A DNA stretch of 64,000 nt from JAMXLO01 sp963812075 (GTDB lineage Bacteria > Pseudomonadota > Alphaproteobacteria > Acetobacterales > Acetobacteraceae). This document shows, one piece after another, positions 7,817 through 16,462 of the stretch; positions within the stretch are counted from its first letter, which is position 1; each line of letters starts with the position of its first letter. The translations under genes were made by a program, and so were the position numbers. The stretch is from assembly GCA_963812075.1 (NCBI GenBank), contig CAWETN010000016.1:186001-250000 (forward strand), in the 5' to 3' direction. The notes under the pieces were generated by a model. The model did no database searches and was not told the DNA's origin. It was given only the letters and a program-made list of their open reading frames with translations.

Positions 7817-10768
7817 ATGGTTGCGCCGACCGACAGATTTGTCGGACGCCAGCGCGAACTCGAGACCTTGCGCGACGCGTTCGGACAGGCGCTCGCCGCG
7901 CGAGGGCGCGTCGTCATGCTCGCCGGCGAGCCTGGCATCGGCAAGACCCGCACCGCGCAGGAGCTGGCCCACCACGCCGAACAGGAAGGCGCGACAGTGC
8001 TGTGGGGTCGCTGCCCCGAGGAGGCAGGCGCCCCACCCTATTGGCCATGGGTACAGATCATCCGCGGCGCGCTGCGTGCCGGCGATCCCGAAGCGCTGCT
8101 GCGCGATGTCGGCACCGGCGCCAGCGACATCGCCGACATCGTGCCGGAGATCCGCGACATCGCGCCTCACCTGGAGCCGCCGGTCCAGTTGGGCGATGCG
8201 GCGCAGGCACGGTTCCGCATGTTCGAGTCGATCCGGCAATTCCTCATCAGCCTGAGCCGGCGGCAACCGGCCCTGGTGGTGCTGGACGACCTGCACTGGG
8301 CCGACGGACCTTCCTTGCGCCTGCTCGAATTCCTGGCACCCGAGATCGGCGACAGCCGGCTCATCGTGGTCGGCACCTACCGGCCGACGGAGCTGTCACG
8401 GCAGCATCCGCTGTCCGACGCACTGGGCGCGATGGCGCGGGCGCCCAACCTGGCGCGCGTGAGCCTGGCCGGGCTGACCGCCGAGGAGGTGCATGACTTC
8501 GTCGCCGCGGCCACCACCCGGCAGGCGCCGGGCTGGCTCTCCAGTTCCCTCTACGCGCAGACCGAGGGCAATCCGTTGTTCCTGCGCGAGACCGTGCGCT
8601 TCCTGGAGCAACAGGGCGTGCTGGGTGCCGGCCGCACGGCACCCCTGACGGCGCTGCCCCCGGCGATACGGATACCCGAAGGGGTGAAGGAGGTGATCGG
8701 ACGGCGGCTCAATCTGCTGTCGGATGGGTGCAACGAGATGCTTGCACTGGCTGCGGTGGTCGGCCGCGACTTCGCCCAGGAGGTGCTGCTGCGCGCCGGC
8801 GGCCAGGACGTGATCGACACGCTGGACGAGGCGCTGGCGGCTCGCATCATCGAGGAGACCGCGGACGAACAGTACCAGTTCTCGCACAATCTCATCCGCA
8901 TGACCCTTTACGACGAGTTGCGGCCCGCGCGGCGGCGGCAGATGCACCGCCGTGTCGGCGCCGCGCTTGAGGAGGTGTCGCGACGCGCGGAGATGGATGC
9001 CGTGCTGCCCGAACTGGCACGCCACTTCCTGGCCGGTGGCGATATCGACAGGGCGATCGACTACGCGACGCGCGCCGGGCAGCGCGCGGATGCGCTGCTG
9101 GCGTTCGAGGATGCGGTGCAGCACTTCCAGGCAGCACTCGACGCCGTGGAACAGCACCCCGAGCCGGACGAAACCAAACTCTGCCAGCTGCTGGTCCTGC
9201 TGGGCGAAGCGCAGCGGAAGACGAACGCCTACGCGTCCGCACAGGCAACACTCCACCGAGCCGTCGATCTTGCGAGTGTGCTTGCGGCGCCGGAGCTGTG
9301 TGCGCGCGCGGCACTTGCCTACGAACAGGCGGCGTGGCGGAGCGCGCAGTTCGATCCTCCGCCCCGACGCCTGCTGGAGCAGGCACTTCGGCTGCTGCCC
9401 GAAGCACACACCGCGGTTCGTGCCCAGTTGCTCGGCGCATTCGCCAGGGCGCTGGTGCACGAGGGTGCCGCCGACGAGGCCCGGCGTCAGGGCGAACGGG
9501 CGATCGTCATGGCGCGCCAGGTGGGCGACCCGGGCGTGCTGGCGACGTGCCTCTATTTCCTCAGCGACGTCTTCGGTGGTCACGCCAGCGACGCTTCCGT
9601 GCGCTTCGCCACCGAGGCGATCGCCGCCGCCGACCAGGTTGGCTATCTCGAGATGGCCCATATCGCCCGGGCGTGGCGGTTCGTTTCGTTCATGCAGCGC
9701 GGCGAGATCGGTCTGGCGCAGACCGAGGTCGAGATCCTGATCGGAATGCAGGCACGCATCCGGCAGCGGACCTACGCCGTCGCCGTGCTGTTCTATCGCG
9801 CCATGCTGGCGCTGATGCGGGGAGAGCTGGCCGAAACCGAGGGCCTCATCGTGCAGTCGATGGCGCTGCTGCGGAACCGCGGGATCGCGGCCCATGAGGA
9901 TCAGTTGAGCATGCTGATCTTCACCTTGCGCCGCGAGCAGGGACGGCTTGGCGAACTGCGTTCGCTGGTGTCGGCGTTCATGCAGGGGCGGCCAGCCGGC
10001 TCGATCTGGCGGCCAGGCCTGGCTGTGCTCCATATCGAAGTGGATCAGCCGCAGGCCGCGCGCGCCGTGTTCGAAGAGATGGCGGCGGAGGGGTTTGCCA
10101 CGCTGCCGCCCGACGGACGATGGTTGTTCTGCATGGTCTATCTAAGCGAAGTCTGCGCGGCACTCGGCGATGCCGCCAGGGCAGCCAAGTTGTACGAGCT
10201 CCTATTGTCGTATCAGGGCCGCAACGCCTTTTGCGGATCCCTGCTCTGCTTCGGGTCTGCGGACCGGTACCTCGGACAGTTGTGCACCGCCATGTCCCGC
10301 TGGGCCGATGCGGAGCGCCATTTCGAGGCGGCTATGGCGATGAATGCCCGCATCGGTGCACAGCTGCCGCTCGCGCACACCAGGCACGACTATGCCACGA
10401 TGCTGGCGGTCCGCGACGAGCGAGGGGACCGGCAACGCGCCGCCGTTCTGTTGCAGGACAGCCTGAGTGCTGCCCGCGGTTTTGGCATGCGGCGGCTGGA
10501 AGAGCGCGCCGGCGCCGCTGTGGCACTACTGGCGCGCGCCGCATCGGGGCCGGCAGCGATGGACGACCTGACGTCGCGCGAGATCGAGGTGCTCCGGCTG
10601 ATCGCCATCGGCCGGAGCAACGCCGACGTCGCCCTGGTGCTGGAGATCAGCCTCAACACCGTGGCGACGCATGTCCGGAACATCCTGGCGAAGACCGGCT
10701 GCGCCAACCGCACCGAAGCGGCGGCCTATGCCATGCGGCACGGCATGAACGGCGCTCACCAAGGCTGA
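7817..10768 (+). CDS. large AAA-ATPase / LuxR-type transcriptional regulator (LAL/MalT-like)
   Basis: 983 residues. The N-terminal FVGRQRELETLRDAF and Walker A GEPGIGKT (near 37-44), Walker B LVVLDDLHWAD (near 152) and NPLFLRET define the STAND/AAA_16 module; the middle 500 residues are helical TPR-like; the C-terminal LuxR helix-turn-helix (LTSREIEVLRLIAIGRSNAD, then VATHVRNILAKTG) covers about 918-980. Such proteins couple ligand-dependent ATP binding to DNA binding. The effector is unknown. GGGGGAGG precedes the ATG. Divergent from the DUF4242 gene. Confidence 0.85.
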   Translation: MVAPTDRFVGRQRELETLRDAFGQALAARGRVVMLAGEPGIGKTRTAQELAHHAEQEGATVLWGRCPEEAGAPPYWPWVQIIRGALRAGDPEALLRDVGTGASDIADIVPEIRDIAPHLEPPVQLGDAAQARFRMFESIRQFLISLSRRQPALVVLDDLHWADGPSLRLLEFLAPEIGDSRLIVVGTYRPTELSRQHPLSDALGAMARAPNLARVSLAGLTAEEVHDFVAAATTRQAPGWLSSSLYAQTEGNPLFLRETVRFLEQQGVLGAGRTAPLTALPPAIRIPEGVKEVIGRRLNLLSDGCNEMLALAAVVGRDFAQEVLLRAGGQDVIDTLDEALAARIIEETADEQYQFSHNLIRMTLYDELRPARRRQMHRRVGAALEEVSRRAEMDAVLPELARHFLAGGDIDRAIDYATRAGQRADALLAFEDAVQHFQAALDAVEQHPEPDETKLCQLLVLLGEAQRKTNAYASAQATLHRAVDLASVLAAPELCARAALAYEQAAWRSAQFDPPPRRLLEQALRLLPEAHTAVRAQLLGAFARALVHEGAADEARRQGERAIVMARQVGDPGVLATCLYFLSDVFGGHASDASVRFATEAIAAADQVGYLEMAHIARAWRFVSFMQRGEIGLAQTEVEILIGMQARIRQRTYAVAVLFYRAMLALMRGELAETEGLIVQSMALLRNRGIAAHEDQLSMLIFTLRREQGRLGELRSLVSAFMQGRPAGSIWRPGLAVLHIEVDQPQAARAVFEEMAAEGFATLPPDGRWLFCMVYLSEVCAALGDAARAAKLYELLLSYQGRNAFCGSLLCFGSADRYLGQLCTAMSRWADAERHFEAAMAMNARIGAQLPLAHTRHDYATMLAVRDERGDRQRAAVLLQDSLSAARGFGMRRLEERAGAAVALLARAASGPAAMDDLTSREIEVLRLIAIGRSNADVALVLEISLNTVATHVRNILAKTGCANRTEAAAYAMRHGMNGAHQG

Positions 10769-10898
10769 GCCGCGACCTCATCATTCCTGGTGAGCCGGCA
10801 GAATCGAACGAGCGAGGTCGGGTTCGTCCGTTCAGACGATTTACCCGGCACACCGGTGGTTCCTACCGTCTCGCTGCAAGCAAAAGGGAGGTTCCAAA

Positions 10899-12068
10899 AT
10901 GCAAGACAACGATCACGTCCTGTCCGACGACATGCTGCGCGGTTTCGCCGAGCGCTGCGGGCGCTACGACCGAGAGAACCGCTTCTTCCATGAAGACTTC
11001 GAGGAGCTGAAGCGCGCCGGCTACCTGACGATGGCGGTGCCAAAGGAGCTTGGAGGGCGCGGACTGACGCTCGCCCAGTGCTGCCGCGAACAGCGCCGGC
11101 TCGGCTATCACGCGCCCGCCACGGCGCTCGGCATCAACATGCACCTTTATTGGGTGGGCCTCGTCGCAGACCTCTGGCGCCAGGGCGATCGATCGCTCGA
11201 GTGGCTGCTCCGGGAGGTCATGGCGGGCGAGGTGTTCAACGCCGGCCATTCCGAGCGCGGCAACGACCTGCCGGTGCTGCTCTCCACCAGCAAGGCGAAG
11301 CGGGTCGAGGGCGGCTTCCGCTTCACCGGCCACAAGATGTTCGGCAGCCTTGCCCCGGTCTGGACCCGCTACGGCCTGCACGCCACCTGGGAGGACGCCG
11401 ACGGCGGACCGAAGATCGTGCACGCCTTCCTGCCGCGCAGCCACGACGGCTACCGCATCGTCGAGACGTGGGACACGCTGGGCATGCGCGCGACCCGCAG
11501 CGACGACGTGCTGCTGGAGGGCGCCTTCGTCCCCGACGAGTACATCGCGCGGATCGTGCCCGCCGGTGCGGCCGACGCCTTCGTGCTGGGCATATTCGCC
11601 TGGCCGTTGCTCGGGTTCGCCAACATCTACTGCGGCGTGGCGCAGCGTGCGATGGACCTGGCGTTGCCGGCGCTGAAGAAGAAGACCGCGCTCGCCGTCA
11701 CCCGTTCGATGGCGTACCATCCGGAACTCCAGCACATGGTGGCGGAGATGGCGCTGGCCTTCGATCCGATCATCCCGCATATCGAGCAGGTCGCGCAGGA
11801 CTGGTCGAACGGCGTCGACCATGGCGGCAACTGGCCGGCGAAAATCGTCTCGGCCAAGTACCACGCCGTCGAGGCCTGCTGGCGGATCGTCGATCGGGCC
11901 ATGGAGGTTTCCGGCGGCGCGGGCATGTTCCGCGCCAACGAACTGGAGCGGCTGTTCCGCGATGCAAGGTGCGGCCGGTTCCACCCGGCGAACACCTTCC
12001 TGACGCACGAGATCGTCGGCAAGACGGCGCTGGGCATCGACCTGGGTGAGCAACCGCGCTGGGGGTGA
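10899..12068 (+). CDS. acyl-CoA dehydrogenase family flavoprotein
   Basis: 389 residues. The N-terminal helical domain includes FEELKRAGYLTMAVPKELGG; the middle beta domain has the FAD-contacting segment and WDTLGMRATRSDDVLLEGAF; the C-terminal helices end RLFRDARCGRFHPANT, all standard for the family. It oxidises an acyl-CoA or related thioester using FAD; the substrate is not determinable. GGGAGG precedes the start by seven bases. It stands alone, between the LuxR regulator and the lipoprotein. Confidence 0.85.
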   Translation: MQDNDHVLSDDMLRGFAERCGRYDRENRFFHEDFEELKRAGYLTMAVPKELGGRGLTLAQCCREQRRLGYHAPATALGINMHLYWVGLVADLWRQGDRSLEWLLREVMAGEVFNAGHSERGNDLPVLLSTSKAKRVEGGFRFTGHKMFGSLAPVWTRYGLHATWEDADGGPKIVHAFLPRSHDGYRIVETWDTLGMRATRSDDVLLEGAFVPDEYIARIVPAGAADAFVLGIFAWPLLGFANIYCGVAQRAMDLALPALKKKTALAVTRSMAYHPELQHMVAEMALAFDPIIPHIEQVAQDWSNGVDHGGNWPAKIVSAKYHAVEACWRIVDRAMEVSGGAGMFRANELERLFRDARCGRFHPANTFLTHEIVGKTALGIDLGEQPRWG

Positions 12069-12180
12069 GAGCCCGCGTGGATCCAGGGCGTCTTGAGTGA
12101 ACCGCACGGCCGGGGCACAGTCCGCCCCGGCTGGCCCGGTCCGGCCCGATTCGGCTCGAATCCGGTGGGAGCCCTGGTTC

Positions 12181-12795
12181 ATGCGGCGTATCGCCTTGAC
12201 CTGCCTGTGCCTGGCGCTGCCGGGCTGCGGCTACAACACATGGTGGAACCCGCCGTTCACCACCGGCAGCAACCCCAACATGCCGGTGGGAAACAGCGAG
12301 AACATGCGCCGGGTGCTGGGCGACGAGCCCGACACCCCGATGCTCACGCCGGAGCCGGGCGATATCTGGCCGGGCCCGTTGCCGCCGGAGCCGACGCTGC
12401 AGGAGCTCGAGCAGCAAGGCACGACAAGCGGACCCGAGCGGGCCGTTCCCGGGTCACCCGATTTCCGCAACCAGCCGCCACCCAACCTGCCGCCACCGCC
12501 GCCGCAGAGCCGCGGCAGCTCGACGCCGCCGGGTTCGAACCAGCCGGGACTGGCCAGGCTGCCGGCCCCGACCCCGCCGCGCGCGGTCGACACGACCCCA
12601 CCGGCGCGCAATCCGGCCGGGCAGGTCGTCCCCACCCAGCAGGGTCCCGGGGTGACCACCGGCGGCACCAGCGGCTACCAGACCCTTACGACGCCGGGCG
12701 GCGGCGGTTCCTCGATCATCGTGCCCAATGGCAATGGCACCAGTACGATCATACATCCGGACGGTAAGATCGAGACTGTCCCCACACCGCGCTGA
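12181..12795 (+). CDS. Pro/Gly-rich putative lipoprotein
   Basis: 204 residues from ATG 12181. The signal MRRIALTCLCLALPGCGYN contains a lipobox LPGC, so Cys16 should be lipidated. The remainder is low-complexity, rich in Pro, Gly and Asn, with a C-terminal block reading GGGGSSIIVPNGNGTSTIIH then GKIETVPTPR. I recall similar lipoproteins next to moaD-moaE in Acetobacteraceae, but have no function for them. A longer frame opens at 12097 but the signal peptide fixes the start at 12181. Six bases precede moaD. Confidence 0.75.
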   Translation: MRRIALTCLCLALPGCGYNTWWNPPFTTGSNPNMPVGNSENMRRVLGDEPDTPMLTPEPGDIWPGPLPPEPTLQELEQQGTTSGPERAVPGSPDFRNQPPPNLPPPPPQSRGSSTPPGSNQPGLARLPAPTPPRAVDTTPPARNPAGQVVPTQQGPGVTTGGTSGYQTLTTPGGGGSSIIVPNGNGTSTIIHPDGKIETVPTPR

Positions 12796-12801
12796 ACCGC
12801 C

Positions 12802-13074
12802 ATGGCCGATGCCGAACCGCCGCTGACCATCCTCTACTTCGCCTGGCTGCGCGAGCGCACGGGCGCGTCGCAGGAGAGCGTGCCGCTGCCCGCCGGCGTC
12901 GCGACGGTCGGCGCCCTTGTCGCGTGGCTGGCGGCGCGCAGCCCGGGCCACGCCAGCGCCTTCGCCAACCGCCGCACCGTGCGCTGCGCGGTGAACCAGG
13001 ACTTCGCCGACCCCGAGACGCGCATCGGCCCCGGCGACGAGATCGCCTTCTTCCCACCGGTCACGGGAGGCTGA
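12802..13074 (+). CDS. moaD: molybdopterin synthase small subunit MoaD
   Basis: 90 residues, ubiquitin-like sulfur carrier: ILYFAWLRERTGASQE at the start, AVNQDF in the middle and GDEIAFFPPVTGG at the end. The C-terminal Gly-Gly is the thiocarboxylation site that delivers sulfur to cyclic pyranopterin monophosphate. It is followed four bases later by moaE, its catalytic partner. Confidence 0.94.
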   Translation: MADAEPPLTILYFAWLRERTGASQESVPLPAGVATVGALVAWLAARSPGHASAFANRRTVRCAVNQDFADPETRIGPGDEIAFFPPVTGG

Positions 13075-13078
13075 CGTC

Positions 13079-13528
13079 ATGGCCAGGATCTGCGTGCAGG
13101 CGGCGGACTTCGACATCGGCGCGGAGTTCGCCGCGCTGATCGCCGGACGCACCGACATCGGCGGCATCGGCTGCTTCGTCGGCACGGTGCGGGCGAACGC
13201 GGGCGACCCGGTCGTCGCAATGACGCTCGAGCACTATCCGGCGATGACCGAGCGCGCCATCGCGCGCATCGCCGAAGAGGCCGAACGCCGCTGGGACCTG
13301 CTGGGCTGCACCGTGATCCACCGCGTCGGCCGCCTTGTCGCCGGCGAGAACATCGTGCTGGTGCTGGCCGCGGCGTCGCATCGCCAGGCGGCGCTCGATG
13401 CCACCGGCTTCCTGATCGACTGGCTCAAGACCAAGGCGCCGTTCTGGAAAAAGGAAGAATTGCCAGACGGAGCCACCACCTGGGTCGCGGCGCGCGACGC
13501 CGATGAAGCGGCCGCTTCGCGTTGGTGA
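13079..13528 (+). CDS. moaE: molybdopterin synthase catalytic subunit MoaE
   Basis: 149 residues. Family features visible: GCFVGTVRAN, LEHYPAMTERAI, IHRVGRLVAGENIVLVLAAA, and the catalytic Lys region WLKTKAPFWKKEEL near the C-terminus. With MoaD it converts precursor Z to molybdopterin. The gene ends seven bases from the convergent small gene at 13535, leaving no room for a conventional terminator. Confidence 0.95.
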   Translation: MARICVQAADFDIGAEFAALIAGRTDIGGIGCFVGTVRANAGDPVVAMTLEHYPAMTERAIARIAEEAERRWDLLGCTVIHRVGRLVAGENIVLVLAAASHRQAALDATGFLIDWLKTKAPFWKKEELPDGATTWVAARDADEAAASRW

Positions 13529-13534
13529 GGCGCG

Positions 13535-13711
13535 CTACTCCTCGGCTTCGGAACGGACCCTTCGCCAGGTAAAGCCGCGCGGCGCGGCCGGCAGCGCCTC
13601 GCCGTGCGCGACGGTGACGCGATGACCGGTCGGCGCCCCCAGCACGTTCCGCTGCTCGTAGGTTCCCGCCACCGGCGCACTTGCGCCAGGCGGAAACTCG
13701 CATCCCGTCAT
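13535..13711 (-). CDS. 58-residue small protein, YjzC-like pattern
   Basis: Short gene with a strong AGGAGG seven bases before its ATG at 13711. The product starts MTGCEFPPGASAPVAGTYEQ and contains the spaced elements F-x2-G-x2-AP-x2-G-Y, PTGHRVTV, GEALPAAPRGFTW. That pattern resembles YjzC-type small proteins and related unnamed proteobacterial ones. No catalytic or metal site is evident. Convergent with moaE; an 18-base repeat with a dyad lies about 32 bases upstream of its start codon. Confidence 0.65.
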   Translation of the reverse strand: MTGCEFPPGASAPVAGTYEQRNVLGAPTGHRVTVAHGEALPAAPRGFTWRRVRSEAEE

Positions 13712-13742
13712 CCGACTGCCTCCTGGAGCGCCCGATGGGGCG

Positions 13743-13760
13743 CGGGTGATGCAGGCATCT
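13743..13760. repeat. 18-base intergenic repeat with GATGCAGGCATC dyad, copy 2
   Basis: Exact copy of 6052-6069. The dyad at 13748-13759 sits 37-48 bases upstream of the start codon of the 58-residue gene (minus strand), where an operator or promoter element would be expected. Confidence 0.4.
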
Positions 13761-13822
13761 AGCGCCGCGGATCCGGCGCCGCCATTCGTAGTAGTACGCG
13801 GGAGAAGGCCGATCGGCTCACC

Positions 13823-15157
13823 CTATACCGGCAGCGTGACCGTGGCCCTGACGCCGCCCGACGGGCGGTTCGCCAACGCCACGTCGCCGCCATGGGCGCG
13901 CAGGATGTTGCGAGCGATCGGCAGGCCGAGCCCGACGCCGCCGGTCTCGCGGTTGCGTGACGGCTCGCCGCGGAAGAATGGTTCGAACACGCGCTCCAGC
14001 TGGTCCTGCGGGATGCCCGGACCGGTATCCTCCACCTCGATGCCCACGACGCCGTCTTCCGGCGGTGTCAGCCGGAGACTCGCACAGCCGGCATAGGTCA
14101 CCGCATTGGTCACCAGATTGGCCAGGGCGCGCTTCAGTGCCAAAGGCCGCGCCCGCACCGTCAGATGCGGCGGCCCCGCATATTGCAGCCGTTCGGCGGC
14201 ATCGGGCTGCGCATCCCCGGTCTCGTCCAGCAGGGTGCGCAGGAGTTCGGCAAGGTCCAGCGACACCACCGGCTCCGCGGTCTGCGCATCGCGCCCGAAC
14301 ACCAGGGTGGCAGACACCATGGCCTCGAGCTCCTCCAGATCGGCCAGCATCTTGCCGCGCTGTTCGTCGTCCTCGATGAACTCGGCGCGCAGCTTGAGGC
14401 GGGTGATCGGCGTCCGCAGGTCGTGGCCGATCGCCGTGAGAAGTTCGGTGCGGTCCTGCACGAAGCGGCGGATCCGCGCCGCCATGGTGTTGAACGCCGC
14501 TGCGGCGGTGGCGACCTCATAGGGTCCGTCCTCCGGCAGCGGCGGCGCGTTCACGTTGCGCCCGAGCGCCTCGGCGGCGGCCGCGAGCGTGCGGACCGGG
14601 GCGGTCAGCCGGCGCACCGCCCATAGCGTCAGTCCGGCGGCGGTGATCGTCATCAATAGGAAGGCAGCGAGGAAGAACGGCGAGTGCCAGGCCCGCGGCC
14701 GCTCGATCGGCACCGTCATGTTTAGCCAGTCGCCATCCGGCAGCAGCATGGCGATGACGATGTGCCGGTCCGGCTCGGTGAGGATCCGCAGCTCGCGCCA
14801 GCGCGGCACTCCCATCAGCGGCACCGTGTTGAGGTTCACCCGCATGAGCCGGTGGCCGGGCGTCACCCGGCCGGGCACATCGGGGACGGGCGGCTCGGGC
14901 ATCAGTTCAGCCGTCAGGCTCGGCAGGCGGCGGAGCTGCGAGACCACCTCATGCCGCCGCTCGGGCGCGGTGGTCATCACCATGCGGTAGGTGGCGACCG
15001 CCCGCACCGCAACATCGCGTGCCTGCGCCAGCCGCTGCAGGTCGATCCGGTCCAGCGCATGGATGGTCAGGCCCGCCGCCTGCACGATCACCAGGCCGAT
15101 CAGCAGCACCGCCGCCGTCCTCGCGGCGAGGCTGCGTGGCCAGAAACGCATCCTCAC
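13823..15157 (-). CDS. OmpR-type sensor histidine kinase
   Basis: 444 residues. TM helix near 13-33, periplasmic region, TM helix near 162-182, HAMP near 183-235, H-box AIGHDLRTPITRLKLRAE with the phospho-acceptor His near 246, N-box ALANLVTNAVTYAG, G1 DTGPGIP and G2 GVGLGLPIA. The architecture is EnvZ-like. The start codon is a GTG that overlaps the response regulator stop (GTGA), so translation is coupled. The stimulus is unknown. Confidence 0.9.
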   Translation of the reverse strand: MRMRFWPRSLAARTAAVLLIGLVIVQAAGLTIHALDRIDLQRLAQARDVAVRAVATYRMVMTTAPERRHEVVSQLRRLPSLTAELMPEPPVPDVPGRVTPGHRLMRVNLNTVPLMGVPRWRELRILTEPDRHIVIAMLLPDGDWLNMTVPIERPRAWHSPFFLAAFLLMTITAAGLTLWAVRRLTAPVRTLAAAAEALGRNVNAPPLPEDGPYEVATAAAAFNTMAARIRRFVQDRTELLTAIGHDLRTPITRLKLRAEFIEDDEQRGKMLADLEELEAMVSATLVFGRDAQTAEPVVSLDLAELLRTLLDETGDAQPDAAERLQYAGPPHLTVRARPLALKRALANLVTNAVTYAGCASLRLTPPEDGVVGIEVEDTGPGIPQDQLERVFEPFFRGEPSRNRETGGVGLGLPIARNILRAHGGDVALANRPSGGVRATVTLPV

Positions 15158-15876
15158 CCGCGGTCGACCGTCGCTGCCAGGACGTAACCGCCGCCACGGA
15201 CCGTCTTGATGAGCTGGGCGTGGCGTCCGTCATCCTCCAGTTTGCGGCGCAACCGGCTGATGGCGACGTCGATCGCCCGGTCGAACGGACCGGCCTGCCG
15301 GCCGCGCAGGAGATCGAGCAGCATATCGCGCGTCAAAACGCGGTTCGCCCGCTCGACCAGCGCCACCAAAAGATCGTACTCGCCGCCGGTCAAGGCCACC
15401 TCCGCCCCGTCCGGGTTGAGCAGCCGCCGGCGTGCCGGCACCAGCGTCCAGCCGGCGAAGCGCAGGTTGCGCGAGGATGCGTCGGTGCGGTGCTCGCGTC
15501 CCTCGCCGGCGCGACGCAGTACCGCCCGGATGCGCGCCAGGAGCTCGCGCGGATTGAACGGCTTGCTCACATAGTCGTCGGCGCCGAGTTCCAATCCGAT
15601 GATGCGGTCGGTCTCCTCGCCCATCGCGGTGAGCATGACGATCGGCACGTCGGCCTGGGTGCGGAACCAGCGCGCGAGGTCGAGCCCGTGCTCGCCCGGC
15701 AGCATCAGATCGAGCACTACCAGATGGTAGTGGCCGTTGCCGAAGGCGCGGCGCGCCTCGCGCGCGTCGCGCACCGCGGTGACCCGCATGTCGTGCTTCT
15801 GCTCCAGGAACCGGGCTAGCAGGTCGCGGATCTCGCGGTCGTCGTCCACCACCAGGATGTGCGGCGTCTGTTCCAT
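15154..15876 (-). CDS. OmpR/PhoB-family response regulator
   Basis: 240 residues from ATG 15876 (MEQTPHILVVDDDREIRDLL). The acidic pocket DDD near 11-13, phospho-Asp in HLVVLDLMLP near 53, Thr in MLTAMGEE and Lys in VSKPFNPREL near 103 are all present; a winged-helix DNA-binding domain fills the C-terminal half (LTGGEYDLLVALVERA, AIDVAISRLRRKLE, TVRGGGYVLA). Pairs with the kinase it overlaps. It is divergent from a small exported protein, a plausible target. Confidence 0.92.
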   Translation of the reverse strand: MEQTPHILVVDDDREIRDLLARFLEQKHDMRVTAVRDAREARRAFGNGHYHLVVLDLMLPGEHGLDLARWFRTQADVPIVMLTAMGEETDRIIGLELGADDYVSKPFNPRELLARIRAVLRRAGEGREHRTDASSRNLRFAGWTLVPARRRLLNPDGAEVALTGGEYDLLVALVERANRVLTRDMLLDLLRGRQAGPFDRAIDVAISRLRRKLEDDGRHAQLIKTVRGGGYVLAATVDRG

Positions 15877-16025
15877 GACTTGGCAACATATGGCGTCTCG
15901 CCGCGCGCCGGCAGGGTTGTTTGCATTCCGTTGCAATTCGTCGCGTGACCGACGCATCGCGGCCACCTTCCGGCGCCAGATTGGCGTTCCGCCGCGGCGT
16001 GCGGCGGGTGTTCTGGGAGACCTTG

Positions 16026-16445
16026 ATGCGACGGACTATCCTCACGACGCTTGCCGTTCTGGCCATCGGCGGCGCCACCACGGGAATTCTGATGGCCAAT
16101 GCACAGCCGGCCCCGCCCGCGCCCGGCATCGACGCTCCGGCGCCGCGCGCGCACTGGATGGGCTGGATGCACCGCGGCCATGACGGCCCGCGCGGCCAGT
16201 GGATGCAACAGATGCGCAACTTCGCGTTGGTCTATCCGCAGGAGGACCGCAAGCTGGCGCCGCCGGACGTGCAGAAGATCGCCGAGGCGTTCCTGCTCTG
16301 GCGCGGCAACCACAGCTGGAAGGTGGTCGATGTGGCGCCGGCGGCCGATGGCGGCATCGGCTTCGCGCTGGCCACGCAGGACGGCTCGGTGATCGCGCGC
16401 TTCACCATGGACCCGCACAATGCCCGGGTGACCCGTACCAGCTGA
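16026..16445 (+). CDS. small exported protein of unknown function
   Basis: 139 residues with a signal peptide (MRRTILTTLAVLAIGGATTG, cleavage probably after NAQ). The mature part has a His/Met/Trp-rich segment (HWMGWMHRGHDGPRGQWMQQ) and a C-terminal block LLWRGNHSWKVVDVAP then GGIGFALATQDGSVIARFT that is PepSY-like in feel, though I cannot assign it. The His/Met content would suit a periplasmic metal or stress protein. GGGAG precedes the ATG. Divergent from the response regulator, 149 bases apart. Confidence 0.65.
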   Translation: MRRTILTTLAVLAIGGATTGILMANAQPAPPAPGIDAPAPRAHWMGWMHRGHDGPRGQWMQQMRNFALVYPQEDRKLAPPDVQKIAEAFLLWRGNHSWKVVDVAPAADGGIGFALATQDGSVIARFTMDPHNARVTRTS

Positions 16446-16462
16446 GTGCCTATACGGCGGGC

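Noticed and set aside
10769..10898. Self-complementary bits (CGAAC...GTTCG, CGACCTC...GAGGTCG) between the LuxR regulator and acyl-CoA dehydrogenase as a riboswitch
   Set aside because: The pairs are short, widely spaced and mutually exclusive, and match no riboswitch class I know.
12530..12541. GGTTCGAAC-type sequences (also near 13983) as tRNA T-loops
   Set aside because: Both lie inside protein-coding genes and have no cloverleaf partners around them.
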